Assembly (NCBI RefSeq): GCF_900107755.1
Contig: NZ_FNQR01000001.1
Location: 248,001-312,000 of the forward strand
Reading direction: 5' to 3'
DNA from: Thalassobacillus cyri
GTDB taxonomy: Bacteria > Bacillota > Bacilli > Bacillales > Halobacillaceae
DNA: 64,000 nt
Of the stretch, positions 34,297-42,591 are shown one piece after another (position 1 is the first letter of the stretch; the number at the start of each line of letters is the position of its first letter). The notes beneath the pieces were generated by a model, which saw nothing but the letters and a program-made list of their open reading frames with translations, had not been told where the DNA came from and ran no database searches. The position numbers were made by a program, and so were the translations under genes.

Positions 34297-35142
34297 ATGC
34301 GCCGTTTATCAACCGAACATTTACATATCGGCTATGGGGAAAAAACGATTGTCAGTGATTTGACGTTGGAGATACCAGATCAGAAAATCACCACCATCAT
34401 CGGTTCCAATGGGTGTGGAAAATCCACCTTGTTGAAAGCGATGACACGAATCATTCCGTATCAATCGGGATCGGTCATTCTTGATGGCGCCAGCATATCA
34501 AAAGAAGATACGAAATCACTGGCCAAAAAGATGGCGATCCTCCCGCAGAATCCGGAAAGTGCTGGCGGGTTGACGGTTGGGGAATTGGTTTCTTATGGAC
34601 GTTTTCCTTACCAGAAAGGGTTCGGCCGTTTAACAAAAAAAGATTTCGAGGTCATTGACTGGGCGCTTGAAGTAACCGGTATTGAAACATTCAAATACCA
34701 GCCTGTCGATGCTTTGTCCGGCGGACAGCGCCAGCGGGTCTGGATTGCCATGTCCCTTGCCCAGGAAACCGAGATGATTTTCCTTGATGAACCGACCACC
34801 TATTTAGATATGGCTCATCAGCTCGAGGTCCTTGAGCTTTTGCAGAAGTTGAACAGGGAACAGGGACGAACAATTGTGATGGTGCTGCATGATTTGAACC
34901 AGGCCGCCCGGTTTGCCGACCATATTATTGCCTTGAAAGACGGGAAGGTCGTAAAAGCCGGTTCCAGTGAAGCGGTGATCCAGCGGGAAGTCCTCCAGGA
35001 AGTATTTAAAATTGATGCGGAAATCGGCAAAGACCCTCGCACCAATAAACCAATGTGCATCACTTATAATTTACTTAAAGGAGAAGAAGACAATGAAAAA
35101 GATACTTATGCCAATCCTGCTCTTATTCGTGCTTATTCTTAG
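34297..35142 (+). CDS. Iron-siderophore ABC transporter ATPase
   Basis: 281 residues of the FecE/FhuC/YusV class: Walker A GSNGCGKST, signature LSGGQRQRV, Walker B MIFLDEPTTYLD, H-loop VLHDLN. ATG with TTGGAGG upstream. First gene of the importer unit under the Fur box. The C-terminal tail runs 50 bases into the next gene; in relatives the protein usually ends near ITYN, so the extra ~20 residues are unusual. Confidence 0.93.
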   Translation: MRRLSTEHLHIGYGEKTIVSDLTLEIPDQKITTIIGSNGCGKSTLLKAMTRIIPYQSGSVILDGASISKEDTKSLAKKMAILPQNPESAGGLTVGELVSYGRFPYQKGFGRLTKKDFEVIDWALEVTGIETFKYQPVDALSGGQRQRVWIAMSLAQETEMIFLDEPTTYLDMAHQLEVLELLQKLNREQGRTIVMVLHDLNQAARFADHIIALKDGKVVKAGSSEAVIQREVLQEVFKIDAEIGKDPRTNKPMCITYNLLKGEEDNEKDTYANPALIRAYS

Positions 35143-36025
35143 TGCATGCGGAAGCACATCAGGCGAAACAGCTTCCGGTGAAAAAGAAAGTGACAAAGAA
35201 AATGACCAGCCTGAAACAATTACTTATGAATCAGAAAATGGACCGGTAGAAGTACCGGCGAACCCGGAACGAGTCGTTGTATTATCATCCTATGCCGGAA
35301 ATGTTATGGCGCTTGATGTCAACCTTGTCGGCGTGGATTCCTGGTCGAAGATGAATCCGAAGTTTGAAGAGGAATTGCAGGGTGTCGAGGAAGTTTCCGA
35401 TCAGAACCTGGAAAAAATCATCGAACTGAATCCGGATTTAATCATTGGACTTTCCAACATTAAAAATGTCGATAAACTAAAAGAAATAGCACCGACCGTT
35501 ACCTATACATACGGCAAATTGGGCTATTTAGAGCAGCATGTAGAGATAGGGAAGCTTTTGAACAAAGAAGAAGAAGCGAAACAATGGGTGGAAGATTTCA
35601 AAAAGCGTGCCCAAAAAGCAGGCGAGGACATCCGGGCTGAAATCGGGGAGGATACCACGGTTTCTGTCATTGAAAACTTCGAAAAGCAGCTCTATGTGTT
35701 TGGTGATAACTGGGGACGAGGCACGGAAATCCTTTATCAGGAAATGAAGTTGAAGATGCCTGAAAAAGTGAAAGAGATGGCGCTGAAGGATGGCTACTAT
35801 GCCATTTCTCCAGAAGTACTTCCGGAGTATGCCGGCGATTATATCGTATTCAGTAAAAATGCCGATTCCGAAACCTCTTTCCAGGAAACGGAGACTTATA
35901 AAAATATCCCGGCCGTGAAAAATGACCAGGTCATTGAAGTGAATGCCAAGGAGTTTTACTTCAACGATCCGATTACATTGGAGCATCAGCTGGAGTCATT
36001 TAAGGATGCATTTCTAAACGAGTAA
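35093..36025 (+). CDS. Iron-siderophore-binding lipoprotein
   Basis: 310 residues. Lipoprotein signal MKKILMPILLLFVLILSAC with the lipid-anchored Cys at ~19, then the FepB/FecB-type periplasmic-binding fold (ANPERVVVLSSYAGNVMALDVNLVGVD). The start has AAAGGAGAAG upstream, inside the ATPase gene. It captures ferric siderophore outside the cell for the ATPase and the two permeases. A terminator-like hairpin follows, so the permeases may be expressed at a lower level. Confidence 0.92.
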   Translation: MKKILMPILLLFVLILSACGSTSGETASGEKESDKENDQPETITYESENGPVEVPANPERVVVLSSYAGNVMALDVNLVGVDSWSKMNPKFEEELQGVEEVSDQNLEKIIELNPDLIIGLSNIKNVDKLKEIAPTVTYTYGKLGYLEQHVEIGKLLNKEEEAKQWVEDFKKRAQKAGEDIRAEIGEDTTVSVIENFEKQLYVFGDNWGRGTEILYQEMKLKMPEKVKEMALKDGYYAISPEVLPEYAGDYIVFSKNADSETSFQETETYKNIPAVKNDQVIEVNAKEFYFNDPITLEHQLESFKDAFLNE

Positions 36026-36032
36026 TCTATGA

Positions 36033-36066
36033 GAGGAATTCACCTGCTGAATTCCTCTTCTTTATA
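36033..36066 (+). terminator. Terminator or attenuator between receptor and permease genes
   Basis: Perfect 10-bp stem GAGGAATTCA / TGAATTCCTC, loop CCTGC, then TTCTTTAT. Partial read-through would set the ratio of receptor to permease. Confidence 0.75.
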
Positions 36067-36194
36067 CTTTAATAAAGTCTAATTTGTTAAAGAATTAAAG
36101 TATAAGAAATTACTAAGACTTTCACCATAAAAACTTGGCGACTAGCCAAGCTTTTCTAATACGTGAATCAATTTACAGAGAAGATGGGGTTTCC

Positions 36195-37205
36195 ATGAAT
36201 AAGGACAAACAGCTTACACGTTCATTTACATATCAGTTTATCATTGGCTTGGTCGTATTGAGCCTTTCATTTGCGGCAGCCATTTTTTTTGGTGCAGCGG
36301 ATACAACAGCTCGCGATGTGTGGCTGGCGCTGACTTCTAACGTGAAGTCGGAAAGCGTCACTATCATCCGGGAATTACGGCTTCCCCGCGAAATCGCCGC
36401 CATCTTAGTCGGGGCCGGGTTGTCTGTCGCTGGTGCCATCATGCAGGGGATGACCAGAAATCCGCTAGCTGACCCTGGACTGCTTGGTTTGACGGCCGGA
36501 GCTAACGCTGCTCTCGCTGTCACACTGGCCATTTTTCCATCCACCAATTACCTCGGGATGACGATCGCCTGTTTTATCGGTGCAGGCGTAGGGGCAGGAC
36601 TGGTGTTTGGTATCGGCTCGTTAAAAAGGGGAGGGTTCTCGCCTTTTCGGATCGTACTGGCAGGGGCTGCCGTGTCTGCGTTTTTGTTTGCAGTGGCGGA
36701 AGGAATCAGTCTTTATTTTAAAGTATCGAAGGATGTGTCGATGTGGACAGCTGGCGGGTTAGTCGGGGTGTCCTGGGTACAGGTTCAGGTGATCGTGCCA
36801 TTCATCCTGATTGGTCTCGTCATTTCCTTTTTGCTTGCGAGGCAATTGACGATCCTCAGTCTCCATGAAGAAGTAGCCGTTGGACTGGGACAGAAAACAA
36901 CGCAGATTAAAGCAATTTTATTTATCCTGATTATCCTGCTGACCGGCGCTGCCGTTGCGGTGGTCGGGAATATCGCATTTCTTGGCTTGATGATTCCCCA
37001 CATCGTGCGACCAATCGTAGGGAAGGATTATCGGGCGATCCTCCCGATGTCGGCTGTGTTCGGTGCTTCGCTCATGTTGCTGGCTGATACGGTCAGCCGG
37101 ACGATCAACGCGCCATATGAAACACCGGTGGTAGCAATCATCTCGATGATGGGATTGCCTTTCTTCCTGTTCATTGTGCAAAAGGGAGGGAGGAGTTTCT
37201 CATGA
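36195..37205 (+). CDS. FecCD-family siderophore permease 1
   Basis: 336 residues and about ten helices. Carries the FecCD motifs LRLPREIAAILVGAGLSVAGAIMQGMTRNPLADPGLLGL and GNIAFLGLMIPHIVR (coupling helix to the ATPase). The start at MNKDKQLTRS is the best guess: GGGG lies upstream, whereas the earlier open frame has no site. Forms a heterodimer with the next protein, whose ATG overlaps the stop here by four bases. Confidence 0.9.
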   Translation: MNKDKQLTRSFTYQFIIGLVVLSLSFAAAIFFGAADTTARDVWLALTSNVKSESVTIIRELRLPREIAAILVGAGLSVAGAIMQGMTRNPLADPGLLGLTAGANAALAVTLAIFPSTNYLGMTIACFIGAGVGAGLVFGIGSLKRGGFSPFRIVLAGAAVSAFLFAVAEGISLYFKVSKDVSMWTAGGLVGVSWVQVQVIVPFILIGLVISFLLARQLTILSLHEEVAVGLGQKTTQIKAILFILIILLTGAAVAVVGNIAFLGLMIPHIVRPIVGKDYRAILPMSAVFGASLMLLADTVSRTINAPYETPVVAIISMMGLPFFLFIVQKGGRSFS

Positions 37206-38212
37206 TTCATCCGTCTCTTATTAAAAAACAACGCATGCTTATGGTAATTCTCACAGCCTTAATTATTGTTACGGTCCTTGTCAGTATGGGTCTGGGGTAC
37301 TCTTCTGTATCGTATAATCGCATCATTCCGACGTTGTTTGGAAATGGTACCTTCAAAGAAGAATTTGTCCTGTTTTCGATTCGGCTGCCCCGGATTATTA
37401 TTACGCTTTTGGCAGGAATGGCGCTTGCACTGTCGGGCGCTATCCTGCAGGGAATCACCCGCAATGATTTAGCGGATCCTGGCATCATCGGAATCAACGC
37501 CGGTGCAGGCGTCGCAGTCGCTGTGTTCTTTTTATTTTTTCCAATTGAAGCAGGGTCGTTCGTGTATTTCCTTCCGTTGGCAGCCTTTCTTGGTGCCTTC
37601 CTGACAGCCTGCCTCATTTATATTTTTTCTTATCAAAAGAAAGTGGGGATTCAGCCGACCAGGCTGGTACTGGTAGGTGTCGGATTTTCCATGGCATTAT
37701 CAGGAGCCATGATTGTGCTCATTTCATCTGCGGAACGGGAAAAAGTAGATTTTATTGCGAAATGGCTCGCGGGGAACATATGGGGCACCGATTGGCCGTT
37801 TATTTTGGCGATACTGCCATGGCTGATCGTCCTTGTTCCTTTTACGTTATATAAATCCAACCGGCTGAATCTCCTGGGATTAAGTGAGCCGGTTTCGATT
37901 GGTGTCGGCCTCGCGATTGAAAAAGAGCGGATCGTCCTGTTGGTGACAGCCGTGGCTCTGGCTGCATCGGCCGTATCGGTAACCGGAGGTATTGCTTTTA
38001 TCGGACTGATGGCGCCTCATCTCGCTAAATCGTTAATCGGTCCGAGAAATCAACTATTCCTGCCCTTGGCATTGTTGCTTGGCGGGTGGCTGCTGTTATT
38101 TGCGGATACGATCGGACGCAATGTACTCGAGCCGGACGGGGTTCCAGCAGGTATTATGGCAGCATTGATCGGCGCTCCTTATTTTATCTATTTATTGTTG
38201 AAGAAGGTTTAG
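37202..38212 (+). CDS. FecCD-family siderophore permease 2
   Basis: 336 residues with the same motifs: IRLPRIIITLLAGMALALSGAILQGITRNDLADPGIIGI and GGIAFIGLMAPHLAK. The ATG overlaps the preceding gene (ATGA), with GGGAGG just upstream. Second half of the permease dimer for ferric siderophore uptake. Followed by the long repeat variant at 38226. Confidence 0.92.
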   Translation: MIHPSLIKKQRMLMVILTALIIVTVLVSMGLGYSSVSYNRIIPTLFGNGTFKEEFVLFSIRLPRIIITLLAGMALALSGAILQGITRNDLADPGIIGINAGAGVAVAVFFLFFPIEAGSFVYFLPLAAFLGAFLTACLIYIFSYQKKVGIQPTRLVLVGVGFSMALSGAMIVLISSAEREKVDFIAKWLAGNIWGTDWPFILAILPWLIVLVPFTLYKSNRLNLLGLSEPVSIGVGLAIEKERIVLLVTAVALAASAVSVTGGIAFIGLMAPHLAKSLIGPRNQLFLPLALLLGGWLLLFADTIGRNVLEPDGVPAGIMAALIGAPYFIYLLLKKV

Positions 38213-38225
38213 CCCGCTTTGCTGC

Positions 38226-38318
38226 AGGTGACTGACCCCTGGTATGAAGAGCTATTATTTTTTGTTAGTTTTACCAGTAGGAATTTCTTGTGGAAGTGAG
38301 TGCGAGGTTCAGGCACCC
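38226..38318. repeat. Long repeat variant, copy B
   Basis: AGGTGACTGACCCC ... AGGTTCAGGCACCC, with the same interior (AGTTTTACCAGTAG, TGGAAGTGAGTG) as 25681-25772. Confidence 0.7.
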
Positions 38319-38422
38319 TCGGTAGGGGCTGGGCACGCACGGTCGGTTTATATTAAATACGAGCCAATTTAATCGTAGAATGGTAAAATATAGATAGATA
38401 TTCTGCGAGAGGGAGAAAACAC

Positions 38423-39094
38423 ATGGCTGGAAGCAAAACTAACAGGAAATTCAAAACAGCGTTGAGAAAAGTTTTCTTCAAGAATGTTCTCCCGTTGCTG
38501 CTTGTCATTGGCGTGATACAGCTATTTGCAAACAGCCCGATCGAAGAAAATGTGATCAGCAGTCTTACTTCTGAAAAGAAGGCGAATCTATCAAAGCAAG
38601 TGTTGCAGTATGAAGATAAAGTGGAGAAATACGCAAAAGAAGAGGGAATAGAAGATTATGTACCTATAATTCTAGCCTTGATGATGCAAGAATCTGGTGG
38701 GAGAGGGGACGATCCGATGCAAGCTTCCGAATCGTATTGTGGTTCTGTCGGTTGTATTAATGACCCTGAAAAGTCGATTGCACAAGGCGTTTCCTATTTT
38801 GCTCTTACCTTGGAGAAAGCAGATTATAACGTTAAATTAGCTTTGCAATCCTATAATTTCGGAGCTGGATTTATTGATTACGTCATGAATCATGGCGGGA
38901 AATACACGCAAGAGTTAGCGATCGAATTCTCTGCTATGAAGTACGAGCAGTTACAGCACACCGGGATTTATAGCTGCATTCGCGAAGAGGCGCTGCAGTA
39001 TGATGCTTGTTACGGGGATATTTATTATGTAGATGCGGTATTGGAATATTATGATGAAGAGAACAATGAAAATAGGAAAGTGGCAAACTTTTAA
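38423..39094 (+). CDS. Lysozyme-like (transglycosylase) membrane-anchored protein
   Basis: 223 residues. One N-terminal membrane helix (about 22-38), then a lysozyme-like domain: IILALMMQESGGRGDDPMQASES, with the catalytic-type Glu in QESGG, and SYNFGAGFIDY. It matches the bacteriophage-T4-unlike 'lysozyme-like' family of Firmicutes (as in CwlT, YocA). It would cut peptidoglycan glycan strands outside the membrane. GAGAGGGAG precedes the ATG. Single gene, followed by a strong terminator. Confidence 0.87.
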   Translation: MAGSKTNRKFKTALRKVFFKNVLPLLLVIGVIQLFANSPIEENVISSLTSEKKANLSKQVLQYEDKVEKYAKEEGIEDYVPIILALMMQESGGRGDDPMQASESYCGSVGCINDPEKSIAQGVSYFALTLEKADYNVKLALQSYNFGAGFIDYVMNHGGKYTQELAIEFSAMKYEQLQHTGIYSCIREEALQYDACYGDIYYVDAVLEYYDEENNENRKVANF

Positions 39095-39100
39095 TAGAAG

Positions 39101-39146
39101 AGGCTGCTTCCTAAGTCTGTAAAAGGCTTAGGAAGCAGCCTTTTTA
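39101..39146 (+). terminator. Strong rho-independent terminator
   Basis: Perfect 15-bp stem AGGCTGCTTCCTAAG / CTTAGGAAGCAGCCT, then T5. Confidence 0.92.
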
Positions 39147-39285
39147 TGTCCTCTTGCAAGATGTTTTCACTTTATCATAATTGTTAGACAGCAATTTCGT
39201 AGAGGAAGTGGGGAAAGGGGTCTTGCTCTTTTTGTCGAAGTATGGAAAGATGAATTTAGATTCATTTTTTCAGGGAGGCAAAAGC

Positions 39286-39702
39286 GTGACTAGTAAACTC
39301 AAAGTTTTTGAAAGTAGTACCAATGCTGACCACCTTCATTGTGCCCTTATCAAACTGCCTGGGGTAAAATATGATGCCAGCGCCCAGGGGCCAACCATCG
39401 GTTATCGCGTAAACGGTCAAACGTTCAAATTCGCAACCTTGCACGGTGGGAAGGCTTATCAATCACTTGTTTTACATATGGAACCCGGAAACCCTGTTTC
39501 GGCGATTGGAAAAGAAAAGCAGCGAGAGATCCAGGAGGTTTTGGATTTTGATATCCGAAAATGCAGGAGCCACTTGTTGAAGCGTCATGAAGTGTATATT
39601 CCTTTTGAAAAGCTGGATTGTCTGAGTGCGTTTGCCAGTATTCAGCCATTTATCAATGAGGCGATGGAAGCGCAAGAGAAAGAAGGAAGGATAGTAGTTT
39701 AA
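39286..39702 (+). CDS. MmcQ/YjbR-like protein
   Basis: 138 residues. The layout LIKLPGVKYDASAQGPTIGYRVNGQTFKFATL ... SHLLKRHEVYIPFEKLD resembles the YjbR (double-wing DNA-binding-like) family, of unknown function; the match is from general pattern. GTG start (MTSKLKVFES) with AGGGAGG six bases upstream; the longer open frame has no such site. A decayed duplicate lies at 40514, on the other side of the stress-protein gene. Confidence 0.65.
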   Translation: MTSKLKVFESSTNADHLHCALIKLPGVKYDASAQGPTIGYRVNGQTFKFATLHGGKAYQSLVLHMEPGNPVSAIGKEKQREIQEVLDFDIRKCRSHLLKRHEVYIPFEKLDCLSAFASIQPFINEAMEAQEKEGRIVV

Positions 39703-39734
39703 TCCTCCCTTCTTTTGTGTAATAAAAGCTTGTT

Positions 39735-39768
39735 AAAAAAGCCTGGTTCCTTGTTTGAGGAACCAAGC
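39735..39768 (-). terminator. Terminator of the 17M-like stress gene
   Basis: On the minus strand GCTTGGTTCCT pairs with AGGAACCAGGC, followed by six T. Confidence 0.82.
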
Positions 39769-39780
39769 TTATTATAGTCC

Positions 39781-40356
39781 TTACCGGTGATTATATTGGT
39801 TAGATCCTGTACCTACACCTTCCGGGTACATGGAGGAATTTTCTGTTCTGCTTTCCAAGAAGTTATGATAGACAGCACTTTGCTTGTTCTCTGGTGCTTC
39901 GACGAATACGATTATTTTTCCATCTTTTAAATCACTTTCATACTGTTTCGCCTGTTCTTCCGGTATCCCTGCTCCGACCAAGGCTCCCACGATACCACCG
40001 CTTCCAGCTCCGACTCCGGCACCTGACAGGGTAGTGGCAAGTGGACCGGCAGCTGCTATGGCACCGATACCAGGGATGGTCAATAAACCAATTCCTGCAA
40101 TCCACCCTGCGATTCCTCCAAGGACACCGCCTGAAGCTGCACCATAACCAGCGCCAATCCCTGAGTTCTTGCCTCGACCGGTTTTGTTTTTAGAAACATC
40201 CGTGTCTGTTTCGTCTTCAATTTCATTTACCTGATCTTTGTCTTTAGCGAATACAGTAATGTCCTCACTTCCGAATCCTTCATCTTTCAATCCTTTGATC
40301 GCTTCTTCAGCATCTTGAATGTTACTGAATACACCACCGATGATTTTCTTATCCAT
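39781..40356 (-). CDS. General stress protein 17M-like (YflT family)
   Basis: 191 residues. The N-terminal ~65 residues (IIGGVFSNIQDAEEAIKGLKDEGFGSEDITVFAK) match the GSP17M/YflT domain found in Bacillus general stress proteins. The middle is a glycine/alanine-rich hydrophobic stretch (GIAGWIAGIGLLTIPGIGAIAAAGPLATTLSGAGVGAGSGG) that could enter a membrane, and a second ferredoxin-like half follows (GIPEEQAKQYESDLKDGKIIVFVEA). Start at MDKKIIGG; GAAGGAG is slightly far (11 bases), and a GTG four codons earlier is the alternative. Role unknown beyond stress association. Confidence 0.85.
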   Translation of the reverse strand: MDKKIIGGVFSNIQDAEEAIKGLKDEGFGSEDITVFAKDKDQVNEIEDETDTDVSKNKTGRGKNSGIGAGYGAASGGVLGGIAGWIAGIGLLTIPGIGAIAAAGPLATTLSGAGVGAGSGGIVGALVGAGIPEEQAKQYESDLKDGKIIVFVEAPENKQSAVYHNFLESRTENSSMYPEGVGTGSNQYNHR

Positions 40357-40513
40357 AACTCTTATCACTCCTTCTTTAGAGTTTGGCTATATTAATCCTT
40401 TCCCAATGTCGAGAAGAAAATAAACATGATTTCCGTGAATATACCAAATGGGTCAAGGATCCAGGGGGCAAAACCTACTTTTTATATATGAAACCAAGTC
40501 GGTTCTCGCATCG

Positions 40514-40872
40514 GCCCTTATCAAATTGCCTGGCGTGGAATATGATGCCAGCGCACAGGGGCCAACCATCGGTTATCGCGTAAGCGGTCAAACGTTCAAA
40601 TTCGCAACATTGCACGGTGGGTAGGTTTATCAATCACTTGTTTTACATATGGAACCCGGAAACCCTGATTCGATCATTGGAAAAGAAAAGCAGCGAGAGG
40701 TCCAGGAAGTATTGGATTTTGATATCCGTAATTACAGGAGCCACCTGTTGAAGCGTCATGAAGTGGATATTCCTTTTGAAATGCTGGATTGTCTGAGTGC
40801 GTTTGCCAGTATTCAGCCATTTATCAATTAGGCGATGGAAAACCAGAAGAAAGAAGGAAGGATAGTAGTTTA
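40514..40872 (+). pseudogene. Decayed duplicate of the YjbR-like gene
   Basis: Highly similar in DNA to 39344-39702 and in the same order, but the 5' end is missing and two sense codons have become TAG: AAG to TAG at 40622 and GAG to TAG at 40829, in one frame. The 3' flank (ATCCTTCCTTCTTTTGTGTAA) is also duplicated, so the copy arose by segmental duplication. The stress-protein gene lies between the two copies. Confidence 0.9.
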
Positions 40873-40962
40873 ATCCTTCCTTCTTTTGTGTAACAAAAGG
40901 TATGAATCATTTATGATTTTATAGGAAACACAGCTCCGTTGAGAGTTTGTTAGATTGCCAGG

Positions 40963-41967
40963 TTATTGTACTACTTTTTCCTTAAACGCAGGCATGACTT
41001 CCTCTTCTACCAGCTTCATGGATTCTAGTACTTTTTTATGTGGCAGCCCACCAAAATTCATTAACATCATGATATGATCACAGCCAGCTTCCTCATATTT
41101 TCTTAACCGTTCGATCACATCTTCAGGACTACCTATTAACAGCTGTTCTCTAGCTTCTAAATCTTCATATTTTGCTGACTTGCCGTATAGGCGTGTATCT
41201 AAATATAAATTCAGATGTTCCGCTGCAACTTCTATTGCTTCTTCTCTTGTAGGTGCAACATAGGTGTGTAAGGCTAACGGAACGTTTATTTTTTCTGCGT
41301 CATGACCAGCTCCTATATAATGCTGCTTATAGTCATCGAGAATCTCCTTCAACGAGGAAAGGGAGTCGCTTGCAACATAGGGCACACCCATGATGTTGTA
41401 GCCCATTCTGCCAATATGCTTTGCCCCGTTGGCACTGAGGGCACCAATCCAGACAGGTACTTGCTTTTGTTTAGGAACAACTTCTAATTTCACATCATGA
41501 AATTGAAAGTATTCGCCGTCATGAGAAAAAGTCTCTCCGGTCCAGGCTTTTTCAATTACAGCCAAAGCATCGTTGAATTTGAAGGCTTTGTCTTTTCCGT
41601 TAATATTAAATCCCGAAAACTCGTGTGGCAAATAACCACTTCCAAGTCCTAAATTTAACCGGCCATTGCTTAACACATCTAATAGTGCGTAATCCTCGGC
41701 TACCTGGATGGGATTTTTGAAAGGGAGCGTGACAATGGAAACACCAAGACGAATGTTTTTCGTTCTTTCTGCAACTAATGTCAATAACATTTGTGGGGAG
41801 GTCAGAATGCCGTATTCACTGAAATGATGTTCTGCAAACCAAACAGAATCGTAGCCTAATTGATCGGCAGCCTCCGATTGTTCCACAACTTCGAATAGCA
41901 GATCCTCCGGTTCACGCCCCAGACGACTTTTGTAATTATCAAAAACCGTAAACAACCCAAACTTCAT
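40963..41967 (-). CDS. LLM class flavin-dependent oxidoreductase (luciferase-like)
   Basis: 334 residues, a bacterial-luciferase-like barrel: VEQSEAADQLGYDSVWFAEHHFSEYGI, LGVSIVTLPFKNPIQVAEDYALLDVLSNGRLNLGLGSGY, VPVWIGALSANGAKHIGRMG and SPEDVIERLRKYEEAGCDHIMM. These enzymes use reduced FMN and oxygen (or F420) to oxidise aldehydes, alkanes, sulfonates or similar. The start is supported by TGGAGG. The 5' leader contains a large hairpin ending in seven T, plus a cre-like site near the promoter, so expression is likely controlled by attenuation and by carbon source. Confidence 0.9.
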   Translation of the reverse strand: MKFGLFTVFDNYKSRLGREPEDLLFEVVEQSEAADQLGYDSVWFAEHHFSEYGILTSPQMLLTLVAERTKNIRLGVSIVTLPFKNPIQVAEDYALLDVLSNGRLNLGLGSGYLPHEFSGFNINGKDKAFKFNDALAVIEKAWTGETFSHDGEYFQFHDVKLEVVPKQKQVPVWIGALSANGAKHIGRMGYNIMGVPYVASDSLSSLKEILDDYKQHYIGAGHDAEKINVPLALHTYVAPTREEAIEVAAEHLNLYLDTRLYGKSAKYEDLEAREQLLIGSPEDVIERLRKYEEAGCDHIMMLMNFGGLPHKKVLESMKLVEEEVMPAFKEKVVQ

Positions 41968-41989
41968 GATAAAACCTCCAATAGATTAA

Positions 41990-42070
41990 TTTGATTTAAA
42001 AAAACCAGCAGTAATGGACCCCGTCTCGAACAGCATCATGCTGCAAAACAAGTTTCCAATACTGCTGGTT
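41990..42070 (-). promoter_or_regulatory. Structured 5' leader with terminator (possible attenuator/riboswitch)
   Basis: On the minus strand AACCAGCAGTA and TACTGCTGGTT form an 11-bp stem closing about 46 nt that include a second small hairpin (CAGCATGATGCTG). A run of seven T follows, only ~27 bases before the LLM start codon. The leader begins about 100 bases earlier at a good promoter. I cannot match it to a known riboswitch class. Confidence 0.6.
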
Positions 42071-42086
42071 GTTGTACTCGTTTATA

Positions 42087-42100
42087 TGTATGCGCTTACA
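42087..42100 (-). promoter_or_regulatory. cre-like site
   Basis: TGTAAGCGCATACA (minus strand) matches cre TGWAARCGYTWNCW with one mismatch, and overlaps the predicted transcription start of the LLM gene. Confidence 0.55.
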
Positions 42101-42106
42101 AAATTC

Positions 42107-42135
42107 ATTATATTCAAACTACTTTTGGAAGTCAA
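42107..42135 (-). promoter_or_regulatory. Sigma-A promoter of the LLM oxidoreductase gene
   Basis: On the minus strand -35 TTGACT, 17-base spacer, -10 TATAAT. Confidence 0.8.
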
Positions 42136-42214
42136 GAATTCATGATATTTAATTCGATATAGCACTACATACAATAAATATAGCTGTAAAATTCGATAAA
42201 TACACAATACCGAA

Positions 42215-42269
42215 TCCTGACCCAATATGCTAATGCTTTAGCATGTTGGGTCATGCGATGTCTAGGCAC
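42215..42269. repeat. REP-like palindrome, copy 5
   Basis: TCCTGACCCAATATGCTAAT ... TTAGCATGTTGGGTCATG: an exact inner stem, with the outer right arm interrupted before TAGGCAC. Confidence 0.8.
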
Positions 42270-42378
42270 AGTTTTCTATTTGCGGATGGCTGCTTTTCCG
42301 TACGAAAAGTGATGGTTAAACACTTCTTCAGTCAAAGTGACAGGTTTTATATTCTTTATTTTATGGTATAATAACTAC

Positions 42379-42518
42379 AGAAGTAATATATATTAAAAAA
42401 GACCGCAGATGCGCCAACATCTACGGTCGGTAATAGAATGGTTCCCTGCAAGGGGGATCGGTTCTTCAGACGGAATAATCCACCTGAGTCCTTAGCTCAA
42501 GGGTGGATTATTTTTTTT
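42379..42518 (+). ncRNA. Antisense RNA antitoxin, copy 2
   Basis: Same elements as copy 1: extended -10 TGG-TATAAT at 42364-42372, the 5' hairpin, and the AATAATCCACC/GGTGGATTATT terminator with T8 ending inside the toxin gene. The loop of the 5' hairpin differs by one base (GCGCC for GCGTC), while the stem is unchanged. Confidence 0.7.
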
Positions 42519-42591
42519 GGTTAAATGACAGTATGCCAATCACAAGTGTTGCGAATGCTACTGCAAACATCAACGCTTCGTATACTGTCAT
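42508..42591 (-). CDS. Holin-like type I toxin peptide, copy 2
   Basis: 27 residues, identical to copy 1 except Ile for Met at position 18. All other base changes in the coding region are silent, so the peptide is under selection. Ribosome binding site AAAGGGGGTG retained; the in-frame upstream ATG of copy 1 is AGG here, which fixes the start. Promoter TGT-TATAAT (minus strand) is retained. Confidence 0.8.
   Translation of the reverse strand: MTVYEALMFAVAFATLVIGILSFNQKK

Noticed and set aside
40383-40583. 66-codon frame overlapping the YjbR-like duplicate
   Set aside because: It is in a different frame from the duplicated coding sequence and lacks a ribosome binding site.
40963-41967. Long open frames on the opposite strand of large genes (e.g. 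within the phosphoesterase and LLM genes)
   Set aside because: They lack ribosome binding sites and are shadows of the real coding frames.
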